Made by a program: the position numbers and the translations under genes
Part shown: in pieces, positions 29,740 to 38,311 of the stretch
How the letters are laid out: each line of letters begins with the position of its first letter
How positions within the stretch are numbered: position 1 is the stretch's first letter
The notes under the pieces: model-generated
Databases searched by the model: none
What the model was told of the DNA's origin: nothing
The model's input: only the letters and a program-made list of their open reading frames with translations
NCBI RefSeq assembly: GCF_000953715.1
Contig: NZ_LN824141.1
Span: 62,001-126,000, forward strand
Reading direction: 5' to 3'
Origin: Defluviitoga tunisiensis
GTDB lineage: Bacteria > Thermotogota > Thermotogae > Petrotogales > Petrotogaceae
DNA length: 64,000 nt

Positions 29740-29794
29740 AAAAAAGAATCCGTGTCAAAGTTTTATAAAAACATCAAACGAGGAGGAATTATGT

Positions 29795-31291
29795 TTGAAG
29801 AAAGTTTGCTTTTTTCTAATAGTATTAACAATTTCTTCGCTATGTTTTTCTCTTAAAATAGACAAATATTTTATAAATATTGATTTAATTGATTATAAAG
29901 AAGTTGTAGTGCCCTTCGTTTTCGTTAACGATAAAAACTATGAACAAATCATTCAGATAAAAAATCTATCTAAAAACGATTTTGTAGATATTTCATACCC
30001 TAAGACAATTTATTTAAACCCTTATGAAACTCAGAATGTAAACTTTGTCGTTTCTCCTACTAAAATAAATGTCGGTTCTTATTTCTTTTTTTTCCAATTC
30101 TCTATTGAAAATAATTTTATAAACGAGATAGGAAATATTTATTTTCCTATTTTATTTAGAATTAACATAATTCCTCAATTTGATTATCATCCCACTGTAG
30201 AAATTTACAGTGGTGATTTACATATTTCTTACGAAGATAAATTGGGAACTATTTTCCCTTTCACAATTACAAACGATAGCAATCTAATTTTAGAAATTTC
30301 AGGAAATTTTAGACTTACTTCTAAAGAAAACTCAAATTTCATTGTAGAAAAACCTTTATTTGAAGGTTACCAATCGGCAATTCTCCCTCAAACAGAAAAA
30401 GACTTTGAAATATTTATTGATCGATACCTGAAACCTGGAAAATACCGAATTCGTATGGAATTAAATTATGGGTACAAAAATTATTTACAAGAAAAATATG
30501 TATTAGAAAAAGAATTCACCATTCCAGAAACTATATATTTAGATAGAAAAGCTATTAACTTTGTGGTAAATAAAAACAAATTATATATTTCTGTGCCTAA
30601 GGAAATGAGCACCAGAGAATATATAACTACTCCACAACAAGAAACCCTAACTATTTTAAATAACGACTATATAGATGCAAATCTTTCGATTGATTTTATT
30701 AGTTCAACCGTAGATATTCCTCTAGAAAGAAGTATAAATCCAAAATATATAAGCGAGAATCCCTCAAAAATTTCTCTAAAACCAGATGAAAAAGGAGAAA
30801 TTAATTTAATTGCAGACTACAGAAGAGCAAACCTTCAAAATTTAGAGGGAGAATTTTTTGGCACTGTTCAATTAATCTCAGAAGGTTACTCGCGAGAAAA
30901 AATTTTCTACAATACAACGAAAATCCCAACTGTTATAAACTTTGGTAACAACAAATATGAAGTAAAAAGTAACGTCACATCAATCGAACTAATCCCAATC
31001 AATAAATTTAATAAGAACCTAAATTTTAAAATTGATATTGAAAACACAGGTAATTCAACTTTGCTCTATCAGATTAAAATAAACAAATTCAACAAACAAA
31101 TAGGCAAAAAAGTTGGTGAAGAAATTAGAATACTACCCGAAAAACCGATTCTTCCAGAACAATCAATTTCGATAAACAATCAATTAATTGTTGAATTAGG
31201 TGTGGACACCATTATAATTGATATTGAATATTATTCATATACTGATCCAAAAAGCATAATAAAAACTTACAGCTATTCATTCACGTTATAA
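29795..31291 (+). CDS. exported protein with immunoglobulin-like repeats, unknown function
   Basis: A 498-residue protein with an N-terminal signal peptide (KKVCFFLIVLTISSLCFS) and no further membrane segments. The body is beta-rich with several segments ending in patterns such as LNPYETQNVNF, LKPDEKGEINL and ILPEQSISINNQ, the look of tandem Ig-like or COG1470-type domains that precede envelope proteins. I do not recognise a named family. The start is TTG, 8 nt after AGGAGG. An out-of-frame ATG at 29791 is only 4 nt after the same Shine-Dalgarno and would give a 21-codon peptide, which might dampen expression. The next gene follows after 25 bp. Confidence 0.6.
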   Translation: MKKVCFFLIVLTISSLCFSLKIDKYFINIDLIDYKEVVVPFVFVNDKNYEQIIQIKNLSKNDFVDISYPKTIYLNPYETQNVNFVVSPTKINVGSYFFFFQFSIENNFINEIGNIYFPILFRINIIPQFDYHPTVEIYSGDLHISYEDKLGTIFPFTITNDSNLILEISGNFRLTSKENSNFIVEKPLFEGYQSAILPQTEKDFEIFIDRYLKPGKYRIRMELNYGYKNYLQEKYVLEKEFTIPETIYLDRKAINFVVNKNKLYISVPKEMSTREYITTPQQETLTILNNDYIDANLSIDFISSTVDIPLERSINPKYISENPSKISLKPDEKGEINLIADYRRANLQNLEGEFFGTVQLISEGYSREKIFYNTTKIPTVINFGNNKYEVKSNVTSIELIPINKFNKNLNFKIDIENTGNSTLLYQIKINKFNKQIGKKVGEEIRILPEKPILPEQSISINNQLIVELGVDTIIIDIEYYSYTDPKSIIKTYSYSFTL

Positions 31292-31316
31292 CAAGGAGAA
31301 TAACAAGGAGAATAAA

Positions 31317-32774
31317 ATGCGTAAAGTCTTCTTTCTATTATTAATTTTCATAACTGGTATAACTGGCTTTTCTAATATTCAAATTACTCTCCCCAATATA
31401 GCTTTAAAAGAGGCTTTGAAAGCACTAGAAGAAATTAGTGGTTCAACTATACTAACATCCCCCGATATCAAAGGCACTATTCATACAACAATAAACGCCA
31501 TAAATCTAGAAAATGCCTTAGATAGTTTATTATACTCAACTAACTATGAATACAAAAAAATAAGTGAAGACCTTTACTTAGTAGGTAATTTTAATATAAA
31601 AATGCAAAATATGCAGAAAGAAATTTTACAAATGGAATTTAATAACCTAGATCTGAAAAAGATTCTTAATTTATTAACACTTTTATCAGAAAAAGTTTTT
31701 GTAATACAGAACTTAAATATTATTTTATTAAACAAAAATGATGAAATGCATAAATATATAAAAGCTTTATTTGAATTTCTTGAAACACAAGACAAATCAA
31801 ATGATTATTTTCTTTTCTTTTCCATATATGAGATATCCGACAATGTATATCAATTTCTAAAGGAAAACGAAAAAGTTGAATATGAAAAAACATTTTTTAT
31901 AAAAAATAAAAAATCTACAATAATTTTAGAAAATAATTTTGAATATCTGACAAGAATAAAAGAATTAGAATATCATCAATTAAAAATGCCTTCTTCCCAA
32001 GAAATAACATATTATAAGACACTTACTAACAATAATATCGTACTAGATTTTTCAAATAACAAATTGTTAATAAAACATTTAATAATGAAAGAAAATAACA
32101 GTATCCTTTTGAATACTAATGAAATTGGATATTTAGCTATAGAAAATGAAGAAAAATATTATATATTAGCTATAACATATCTAAATTTAAGTGATATATA
32201 TATAAAAAAGAATCTTGAAAATATTGATAATTCCGAAAGTCTCTTTAATTTTGGAATAGGTTATTTGATTCCTGATGCTAAATTTATAGTTATATCAGGA
32301 ATCAACCTTGGGAATAATTATATTGAAATATCTTCGAATTTTAAAGAGCATCTCGATTTTTCATTAAGTACTAATTTAGTTAATAATATGAATTTAGGTA
32401 TCCTTTTTAAAAAAAATTCCAAAGAATCCAACACAAACATTTTTGTTAACGACCTTCAACACTATGACAATTTCGATCTTTATGGAAATATTATTTTGGG
32501 AGGAACTGTGAGTTTTTCCAACACCTTAACAAACAGCTTAGATTATATATCATATGACTTGTTAGTTTTAAAAGATATAATCAAAAGCGAAAACAATTCA
32601 CATATCGTAACATTTGCCCCTGGCGTAGGCATTAAGGTCTCAAGAAATGATAAGTTAAAACCATATATTAATTTTGGTGTCCAATATAAATATAAATTGC
32701 TTAAATCAAAAATTAGCCTTCTGTATTATTATCAAATGAATATACACAAAATGACTTGTTCGTTGGAATTTTAA
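31317..32774 (+). CDS. exported protein with secretin-type STN domain and probable C-terminal beta-barrel
   Basis: A 485-residue protein with a signal peptide (about residues 1-18). Residues 20-75 (ITLPNIALKEALKALEEISG...NALDSLLYSTNYEYK) match the short N-terminal domain of secretins and TonB receptors. A second related repeat follows near 95-130. The region from about 305 has alternating hydrophobic/polar strands and ends in SLEF, with a terminal Phe as in outer-membrane barrels. A conserved secretin core was not seen. The combination suggests an outer-membrane protein working with the exported Ig-like partner upstream. Its Shine-Dalgarno lies in an exact 12-bp tandem duplication (TAACAAGGAGAA twice, 31289-31312). 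Confidence 0.6.
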   Translation: MRKVFFLLLIFITGITGFSNIQITLPNIALKEALKALEEISGSTILTSPDIKGTIHTTINAINLENALDSLLYSTNYEYKKISEDLYLVGNFNIKMQNMQKEILQMEFNNLDLKKILNLLTLLSEKVFVIQNLNIILLNKNDEMHKYIKALFEFLETQDKSNDYFLFFSIYEISDNVYQFLKENEKVEYEKTFFIKNKKSTIILENNFEYLTRIKELEYHQLKMPSSQEITYYKTLTNNNIVLDFSNNKLLIKHLIMKENNSILLNTNEIGYLAIENEEKYYILAITYLNLSDIYIKKNLENIDNSESLFNFGIGYLIPDAKFIVISGINLGNNYIEISSNFKEHLDFSLSTNLVNNMNLGILFKKNSKESNTNIFVNDLQHYDNFDLYGNIILGGTVSFSNTLTNSLDYISYDLLVLKDIIKSENNSHIVTFAPGVGIKVSRNDKLKPYINFGVQYKYKLLKSKISLLYYYQMNIHKMTCSLEF

Positions 32775-32905
32775 CCTACAAAGTTTATTATATTTTAAAA
32801 TTAGCACCAAATTTAACCAAAAAACCTAAAATTTTATACTAAACGTCAAATAAAAATCCTACAATTTTAAATGAAGAAAATTATTTTTAGAAAGGGGTTA
32901 TACAT

Positions 32906-33580
32906 ATGTGTAAAATAATGGTTGTTGAAGATGATAGATCAATTTCAAGATTATTAGAGCTAGAATTAACTCATGCAGGTTACAAGGTTAAAATTGCAAA
33001 AGACGGTGAAGAAGCCTTGGAATTTTATGAAAATTTTAAGCCTCATATTATATTATTAGATATTATGCTACCCAAACTTGATGGCTTTGAGGTTGCAGAA
33101 GCAATTAGAGGATATGATCCAGATGTTGGTATAATTATGTTAACAGCTAGGGGTGAACTTGAAAATAAAATTGAAGGTTTAAAAAAAGCAGATGATTATG
33201 TTGTTAAACCTTTTGAAATAGAGGAAATACTTGCTAGAATCGAATCCCTACTCAGAAGAATGGGCAAAACTACGGATTATATAAAAGTGGGGGATATCGA
33301 AATATATCCCCAAAAAATGCAGGTGATAGTTAAAGGTGATGAAATACATCTAAGCTTAACTGAATTTAACATATTAAAACTTTTAGCAATTAACAAAAAT
33401 CTTGTTATTTCGAAAGAAAAAATTATGGAAGAGGTATGGGGTTATTACGATGAAGAAAATAACAATCTAGTCGAAGTATATATAAACTATCTGAGAAAAA
33501 AAATAAAAAATTCTTCACAAAATATTGAAACGATAAGAGGTGTTGGATACGTCATTAGGGAGAGAAAAAAAGAAACCTAG
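32906..33580 (+). CDS. OmpR-type response regulator
   Basis: A 224-residue two-component regulator. The receiver (1-120) has the acidic pair VVEDD, the phospho-acceptor Asp in LLDIMLPKLDG near residue 51, MLTARG and the Lys in VVKPFE near 102. The C-terminal winged helix (about 130-222) ends with TIRGVGYVIRE as in OmpR/PhoB. One residue is missing in the beta4-alpha4 loop, which reads GLKKADDY where relatives have GLxxGADDY; it coincides with a run of seven A. The histidine kinase gene overlaps its end. Preceded by AAAGGGG. Target genes are unknown. Confidence 0.92.
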   Translation: MCKIMVVEDDRSISRLLELELTHAGYKVKIAKDGEEALEFYENFKPHIILLDIMLPKLDGFEVAEAIRGYDPDVGIIMLTARGELENKIEGLKKADDYVVKPFEIEEILARIESLLRRMGKTTDYIKVGDIEIYPQKMQVIVKGDEIHLSLTEFNILKLLAINKNLVISKEKIMEEVWGYYDEENNNLVEVYINYLRKKIKNSSQNIETIRGVGYVIRERKKET

Positions 33581-34889
33581 CGCAGTTTTCAGGCAAACTA
33601 TAGTTTTTACTTCAGTAACCATGGCGATAGTGTTTGCAATGGTTATAATTATTAGAATATTTTATGTACAATTTACTATAAGAACTTACAGTGATTTATA
33701 TGCTACAGAATTAAATATAGCAACTGGTAAAAAAGAAAAAACTAATGAACCTCAAGATACTTTAAATCTACTCTATCAGCTCATGCAAGATTCAAATGTA
33801 ATAAGAAGGAGTCTTGTGTCTAATAAGATTGTCATTCTTGATGGAGTACTAATATCAGACCCGTATGGTTTGATAAAAGACAAATTTAAAATCCCATATC
33901 TCCCCTATTTATATGAATATCAAGGATTATACTATCTTTTTATAGGTGTTCCAATTTTTGATTCGTCTTATTTAATTATAGGAAATCCTTCACTTGAAAT
34001 TACAGCGCTTTTAAAAAGTTTTCGCGAGGTTACAACTCTTATCTTAATCTTTGGTTTTTTTCTATCTCTAGTCGTTTCATATTTTTTGGCGAAAAACACT
34101 CTTAAACCTGTTGTTAAAATCTCAGATCAAATTTCAAAAATTGATATTGACAACATAAACCAAAGAATTCCTGAACAAAATACAAAAGAATTCGACATAT
34201 TTGCAAATAAACTGAATTCAATGCTAAATAGAATACAACAAGCTTTTGAATTGCAAAATCAATTTGTTTCTGATGTTTCCCATGAATTAAGGACACCTTT
34301 AACTTCTATCAATGGTTATGTCAAAATGTTGAAAAGATGGGGTAAAAACGACCCAACAGTTATGGAAGAATCATTGGATAGCATAGAATCTTCTAGCGAA
34401 TACCTAAGTGATTTAGTAGAAAAACTTCTTCTCCTAACAAAAACTGATTATCAGATAGAAAAAGAAGAAATAAATTTATATTCAGTAATAGAAGATATTC
34501 TAGATTTTTTTAAACTTTCCCTCCAAGAATTTTCGGTGCAGATAAAAGGAAAGGACTTCAAAGTCAATACTTCTAAAGAATATTTATCTATAATATTAAA
34601 GGTACTTATAGAAAATGCGATAAAATATTCTAAAGATATCAAAAAAATTGATATAGAATTAAATCCTTTACAAAAGAAGTTAATAATTAAAGACTACGGA
34701 ATTGGTATAGAGGAAGAAAAGTTAAAAAACATCTTTGAGAGATTCTATAAAGCTGACTCTTCAAGGTCTCAAAAGGGACATGGTCTAGGGCTTTCTATCG
34801 CTAAAAAACTAGCAGACGCATTAGACATAAAAATTACTGTGGAATCAGAAATAAACAAAGGAACTACATTCACTCTTCATTTCAAATAA
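33540..34889 (+). CDS. sensor histidine kinase
   Basis: A membrane kinase of about 449 residues that pairs with the regulator just upstream. Features: first membrane helix about residues 18-41, an extracytoplasmic sensor of roughly 100 residues, a second helix near 167-188, HAMP, then HisKA with VSHELRTPLTSINGY near 250 and HATPase_c with IENAIKYSKD (N box), KDYGIGIEEEK (G1) and GHGLGLSIAKKLA (G2). The start is uncertain: GTG 33540 and TTG 33543 both lie next to AAGAGG inside the regulator gene, and no better start comes later without losing part of the first helix. Signal sensed is unknown. Confidence 0.9.
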   Translation: MLDTSLGREKKKPSAVFRQTIVFTSVTMAIVFAMVIIIRIFYVQFTIRTYSDLYATELNIATGKKEKTNEPQDTLNLLYQLMQDSNVIRRSLVSNKIVILDGVLISDPYGLIKDKFKIPYLPYLYEYQGLYYLFIGVPIFDSSYLIIGNPSLEITALLKSFREVTTLILIFGFFLSLVVSYFLAKNTLKPVVKISDQISKIDIDNINQRIPEQNTKEFDIFANKLNSMLNRIQQAFELQNQFVSDVSHELRTPLTSINGYVKMLKRWGKNDPTVMEESLDSIESSSEYLSDLVEKLLLLTKTDYQIEKEEINLYSVIEDILDFFKLSLQEFSVQIKGKDFKVNTSKEYLSIILKVLIENAIKYSKDIKKIDIELNPLQKKLIIKDYGIGIEEEKLKNIFERFYKADSSRSQKGHGLGLSIAKKLADALDIKITVESEINKGTTFTLHFK

Positions 34890-34899
34890 TAGAAAACTA

Positions 34900-34955
34900 A
34901 TAATTTAAAAGGTAATAAGGGTCAAGCTCTCTCCCCTCACTACAAGTAACAACAT
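34900..34955 (+). repeat. decayed module A of the intergenic repeat family
   Basis: AATTTAAAAGGTAATAAGGG followed by AGCTCTCTCCCCTCACTACAAGTAAC matches the hisS-upstream module A with several changes. The palindrome module is absent. It lies between the kinase gene and nifS. Confidence 0.45.
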
Positions 34956-34979
34956 AGACAAAAGGAGGAAAATTGTAAA

Positions 34980-36113
34980 TTGATTTATTTTGACAATAAT
35001 GCTACTACACCGGTAGACAAAGAAGTAGCAGAAGTTATATTAAAATATATGACTGAACTATATGCTAATCCCAATTCAATACATTCGTTTGGTGTTCAAA
35101 TTGAGCAATATCTTGAAGAATCAAGAAAGACTATCTCAGAAATTCTACAAGTATTGCCTACAGAAATATTTTTTACATCTTGTGCAACAGAATCTATTAA
35201 CACGGTTATACGTGGTGTTGCAAGAGCCAATAAGAACATAGGAAAAAGAATAATTACTTCTACAATCGAACACTCAGCAGTTATCAACACGTTAAAAGAT
35301 CTAGAAAGAAATGGATTTGATGTAATATACATAAATGTCGATAAAACTGGAGTTATTGACCTTGAACAACTTGCAAATTCAATTAACCAAAATACTATCT
35401 TGGTCAGTTTGATGCTTGCAAATAACGAGATCGGTACAATTGAACCCATCAATGAAGCATATAACTTAGTAAAGAAAATAAATAGCAATACATATTTTCA
35501 CATAGATGCTGTACAAGCCCTAGGAAAAATACCCTTTAATATTGAAATCTTCAAATGCGATTTTGCTTCTTTTTCTGCACACAAATTTCACGGTCCAAAA
35601 GGAGTTGGGATATTGTATAAAAAGAGAGGCACAAGAATGTACCCCTTACTTACTGGCGGTACACAAGAAAATGCGATGAGAGCAGGAACACAAAATGTAC
35701 CAGGAATAATTGGAACAGCATTAGCTTTAGAAAAAGCTGTAGATCAACTAGAATACATGAAAACTTATATTAAACAAATAAGAAATTATTTAGCTGATAA
35801 TTTAGAAAAGATTGGAGCCAAAATATTAACCCCTCTTGAAAATTCAATACCCAACACATTAGGCTTTTTCTTTCCTAACATTCGTGGCGATATTATAGTC
35901 AATGCTCTTTCAGAAGAAGAGATTTTTGTTTCTACTACATCCGCTTGTGCAAGTAAAACTCGCACAGAAAGTAGGATAATGAAAAGTTTGGGATACGATG
36001 ACACTAATGCTAAAGGTTTAGTAAGAATTAGCCTATCTCATCTAAATAATCTTAACGAAGCAGAAATATTTTTAAATAAGTTAAAAAATATTCTTAATTT
36101 TTTGAATTATTGA
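34980..36113 (+). CDS. NifS-like cysteine desulfurase
   Basis: A 377-residue class V PLP aminotransferase that releases sulfur from cysteine for Fe-S clusters or thio-modified tRNA. It starts IYFDNNATTPVDKEV, has ANNEIGTIEPI near residue 147, the PLP lysine in SAHKFHGPKGVGI near 202 and the persulfide Cys in STTSACASKTRTES near 325. The TTG start lies 11 nt after AAAGGAGG, longer than usual. The nifS-yicC-remA-gmk-rpoZ order is familiar in Thermotogota. No scaffold gene (iscU/sufU) is adjacent, so the exact pathway is open. Confidence 0.9.
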   Translation: MIYFDNNATTPVDKEVAEVILKYMTELYANPNSIHSFGVQIEQYLEESRKTISEILQVLPTEIFFTSCATESINTVIRGVARANKNIGKRIITSTIEHSAVINTLKDLERNGFDVIYINVDKTGVIDLEQLANSINQNTILVSLMLANNEIGTIEPINEAYNLVKKINSNTYFHIDAVQALGKIPFNIEIFKCDFASFSAHKFHGPKGVGILYKKRGTRMYPLLTGGTQENAMRAGTQNVPGIIGTALALEKAVDQLEYMKTYIKQIRNYLADNLEKIGAKILTPLENSIPNTLGFFFPNIRGDIIVNALSEEEIFVSTTSACASKTRTESRIMKSLGYDDTNAKGLVRISLSHLNNLNEAEIFLNKLKNILNFLNY

Positions 36114-36129
36114 ATTTTTAATGTATAAT
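36102..36129 (+). promoter_or_regulatory. probable promoter of yicC operon
   Basis: TTGAAT and TATAAT separated by 16 bp, overlapping the nifS stop codon and 22 bp before yicC. Confidence 0.5.
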
Positions 36130-36151
36130 ATTAGTAAAAGGGGGTTTAAAA

Positions 36152-37030
36152 ATGCGGAGTATGACTGGTTATGGTAGAATAAACAAAAATATTGGGGATT
36201 ATGGGTATAACTTGGAGATCAAATCACTTAATTCAAAATCATTAAATTTAAATGTAATAATCTCTCCTATTTTTTCACCTTTAGAAATTAACATTCAAAA
36301 CTTTATAAAAAAGCACTTTCAACGCGGTAGAATTAACATATACATAGATATTAAACTACTAAAAAGTGACGATGTCATAGATATAGATTTAGGATTAGCT
36401 AAAGCATATTACAATGCTCTTAATGTACTTGCAAATGAATTACACCTATCTGGTGAAGTAAATTTAGAAATATTACTTAAATTTAAAGATATACTAAAAG
36501 TTTCTTTAACAGATGAAAAGATAGCTCAAATATGGTGCGGATTAGAAAAAGTGTTAGAAGAAGCTACTAATATAGTTATTAACTTCCAAGAAGAAGAAGG
36601 TAAAAACTTAGAAAAAGTGATTGTTGAATACTTAAAAGAAATGAAAAGAATTGTTGACGAAATAAGTCAACATGCAGATAAAATGAAAGATACATATAGA
36701 GAATTAATTAACAATAATTTAAATAGTTTACTAACTGATTTTACTAATATAGATGAAAAAAGAATGGAAATGGAAATTACTTTGTTATCTGAAAGATCAG
36801 ACATAACCGAAGAAATAGACAGACTTAACAGTCATATAAAAAGATTCAAAAATTTGTTAGAAAGCAGCGAACCTTCTATAGGCCAAGATCTAGACTTTAT
36901 TTGTCAAGAAATGCACAGGGAATTTAACACCATAGCTTCCAAATCAAAACTCTTAGAGATCACTAATCTTTCGTTAGAGGGGAGATCTTTAGTAAATAAA
37001 ATAAGAGAACAGGTTCAGAATGTTCATTAA
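36152..37030 (+). CDS. yicC: YicC family endoribonuclease
   Basis: A 292-residue YicC-type protein. It starts RSMTGYGR, the family hallmark, has SLNSKSLNLNV near residue 26, and ends with the DUF1732 region (EEIDRLNSHIKRFKNLL...GQDLDFICQEMHREFNTIASKS). Family members in E. coli and Bacillus act on small RNAs and mRNA as endoribonucleases. GGGGGTT precedes the ATG. It is upstream of remA, gmk and rpoZ, the same grouping as in many bacteria. Confidence 0.93.
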   Translation: MRSMTGYGRINKNIGDYGYNLEIKSLNSKSLNLNVIISPIFSPLEINIQNFIKKHFQRGRINIYIDIKLLKSDDVIDIDLGLAKAYYNALNVLANELHLSGEVNLEILLKFKDILKVSLTDEKIAQIWCGLEKVLEEATNIVINFQEEEGKNLEKVIVEYLKEMKRIVDEISQHADKMKDTYRELINNNLNSLLTDFTNIDEKRMEMEITLLSERSDITEEIDRLNSHIKRFKNLLESSEPSIGQDLDFICQEMHREFNTIASKSKLLEITNLSLEGRSLVNKIREQVQNVH

Positions 37031-37130
37031 ATATATAATAATTGTTTATAATTGCTTAACTTTTAATATTAATTAATGTGTGGATAATTATGATTTTATG
37101 TTTTTGATAATTTTTTTGGAGGTGCTCTCT

Positions 37131-37418
37131 ATGTATGGATTAATCAACATTGGATTTGGAAACTTGGTGGTGGGAGACAGAGTGATAGCCATAGTGAACC
37201 CTAGTTCCCAACCTTTAAAACGACTCAAAGATATAGCAGATCAACAAGGTAAGCTTCTAGAAGTCAATCACGGAAGAAAAACAAGGGCATACATTATTAC
37301 TGACTCTGGTCATGTTATAGCTAGTGCTATTCAACCAGAAACAATTACCAATCGTTTTTTACAAAATTTCTACGAAATAGAAAAAGTACTTGACAAAATA
37401 AGAAAGGAAAATTTCTAA
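37131..37418 (+). CDS. remA: RemA family DNA-binding regulator (DUF370)
   Basis: A 95-residue protein of the RemA/DUF370 family. In Bacillus RemA forms a ring that wraps DNA and activates biofilm matrix genes. Visible motifs: LINIGFGNLVVGDRVIAIVNP near residue 4 and HGRKTRAYIITDSGHVIASAIQPETI near 48. I start it at the ATG behind GGAGGTG (37119-37125); a longer frame from 37080 has no such site. Located between yicC and gmk, 3 bp from gmk. A matrix role in this organism is not established. Confidence 0.9.
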   Translation: MYGLINIGFGNLVVGDRVIAIVNPSSQPLKRLKDIADQQGKLLEVNHGRKTRAYIITDSGHVIASAIQPETITNRFLQNFYEIEKVLDKIRKENF

Positions 37419-37421
37419 AAA

Positions 37422-38069
37422 ATGCACGGATTACTATACGTTATTAGTGGACCTTCTGGAGTAGGAAAATCAACTCTAATAAAAAATGCATTAAAAAGTT
37501 TGAATGGATTCGATTTTTCAGTCTCTTACACAACTCGCCCTAAAAGAGATGGAGAAACAGAAGGAATTGACTACTTTTTTGTAGATGAAAAAACTTTTTT
37601 TGAAATGAGAGACAAAGACGAGTTTTTAGAGTGGGCTAAAGTTCACGGTAACTATTATGCTACTTCAAAAAGTTTTGTAGAAAAGAAATTAAAAGAGTGT
37701 AGAGGATTGGTACTCGATGTTGACGTACAAGGTGCTTTAAATATTCAAAAAAAATACGAAGAAGCCATCTATATTTTCATCCTTCCCCCTTCTATTAAAG
37801 ACCTAGAAAAAAGATTAAAAAATAGAGGAACTGAAACTGCTGAAATAATGCAGATTAGATTAAATAACGCTAAATGGGAAATGTCAAAAATCGATAATTT
37901 CGATTATATTGTTGTCAACCATGAGGTTTCCGAATCGTCACAACAGCTTACATCAATTTTGGTAGCAGAACAGCTAAAACGCGAAAGATACAATGAATTA
38001 ACCTCACAATTTTTCTTCTTTAAAAAACAAGAAACAGAAGGAGTGAAAGCCAATGGATTTAGAAATTAA
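37422..38069 (+). CDS. gmk: guanylate kinase
   Basis: Converts GMP to GDP with ATP. The 215-residue enzyme has the P-loop ISGPSGVGKST near residue 7, the GMP-binding SYTTRPKRDGETEGIDYFF near 36 and LDVDVQGALNI near 98, IFILPPS, and RLKNRGTETAEIMQIRL near 130. Slightly longer than typical (about 207) owing to a charged tail. It follows remA directly and overlaps rpoZ by 17 bp. Confidence 0.96.
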   Translation: MHGLLYVISGPSGVGKSTLIKNALKSLNGFDFSVSYTTRPKRDGETEGIDYFFVDEKTFFEMRDKDEFLEWAKVHGNYYATSKSFVEKKLKECRGLVLDVDVQGALNIQKKYEEAIYIFILPPSIKDLEKRLKNRGTETAEIMQIRLNNAKWEMSKIDNFDYIVVNHEVSESSQQLTSILVAEQLKRERYNELTSQFFFFKKQETEGVKANGFRN

Positions 38070-38244
38070 TTACGATAAAATATTAAATATTGTAAAACTA
38101 AAGTTTGCTGTTCCAGTTATAGTAGCAAAAAGAGCAGAAACCTTAAAAAATATAGATCAACTAAAGGGTGTTTCGCAGAAAAAAGATTATGTTGCCATAG
38201 CTTTAAAAGAATTAGAAGAGGGAAAAATAGTATTGAAAAAATAG
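38053..38244 (+). CDS. rpoZ: RNA polymerase omega subunit
   Basis: A 63-residue protein starting inside the end of gmk, behind AGGAGTGAAAGCC. The stretch NYDKILNIVKLKFAVPVIVAKRAETL near residue 6 and VSQKKDYVAIALKELEEGKI near 40 fit omega, which helps assemble the polymerase. Short, but gmk-rpoZ adjacency is standard. It ends the yicC operon, just before a strong hairpin. Confidence 0.88.
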   Translation: MDLEINYDKILNIVKLKFAVPVIVAKRAETLKNIDQLKGVSQKKDYVAIALKELEEGKIVLKK

Positions 38245-38257
38245 AAAACCAGTTTAT

Positions 38258-38280
38258 TATAGGGGGCGCTGCCCCCTATA
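38258..38280. terminator. perfect hairpin after rpoZ, possible terminator
   Basis: TATAGGGGGC-GCT-GCCCCCTATA, 10 bp with a 3-nt loop, 14 bp after the rpoZ stop. No T-run follows, so termination would be weak or rely on the hairpin as an mRNA 3' end. It also resembles the GGGC-GCCC hairpin core of repeat module A. Confidence 0.45.
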
Positions 38281-38311
38281 TGTGATATTAACATAATATG
38301 ATTTCAATTAT

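Noticed and set aside
34973-34978. TTG-TAA minimal ORF before nifS
   Set aside because: The better-spaced TTG is followed at once by a stop; most likely chance, with the real start at 34980.
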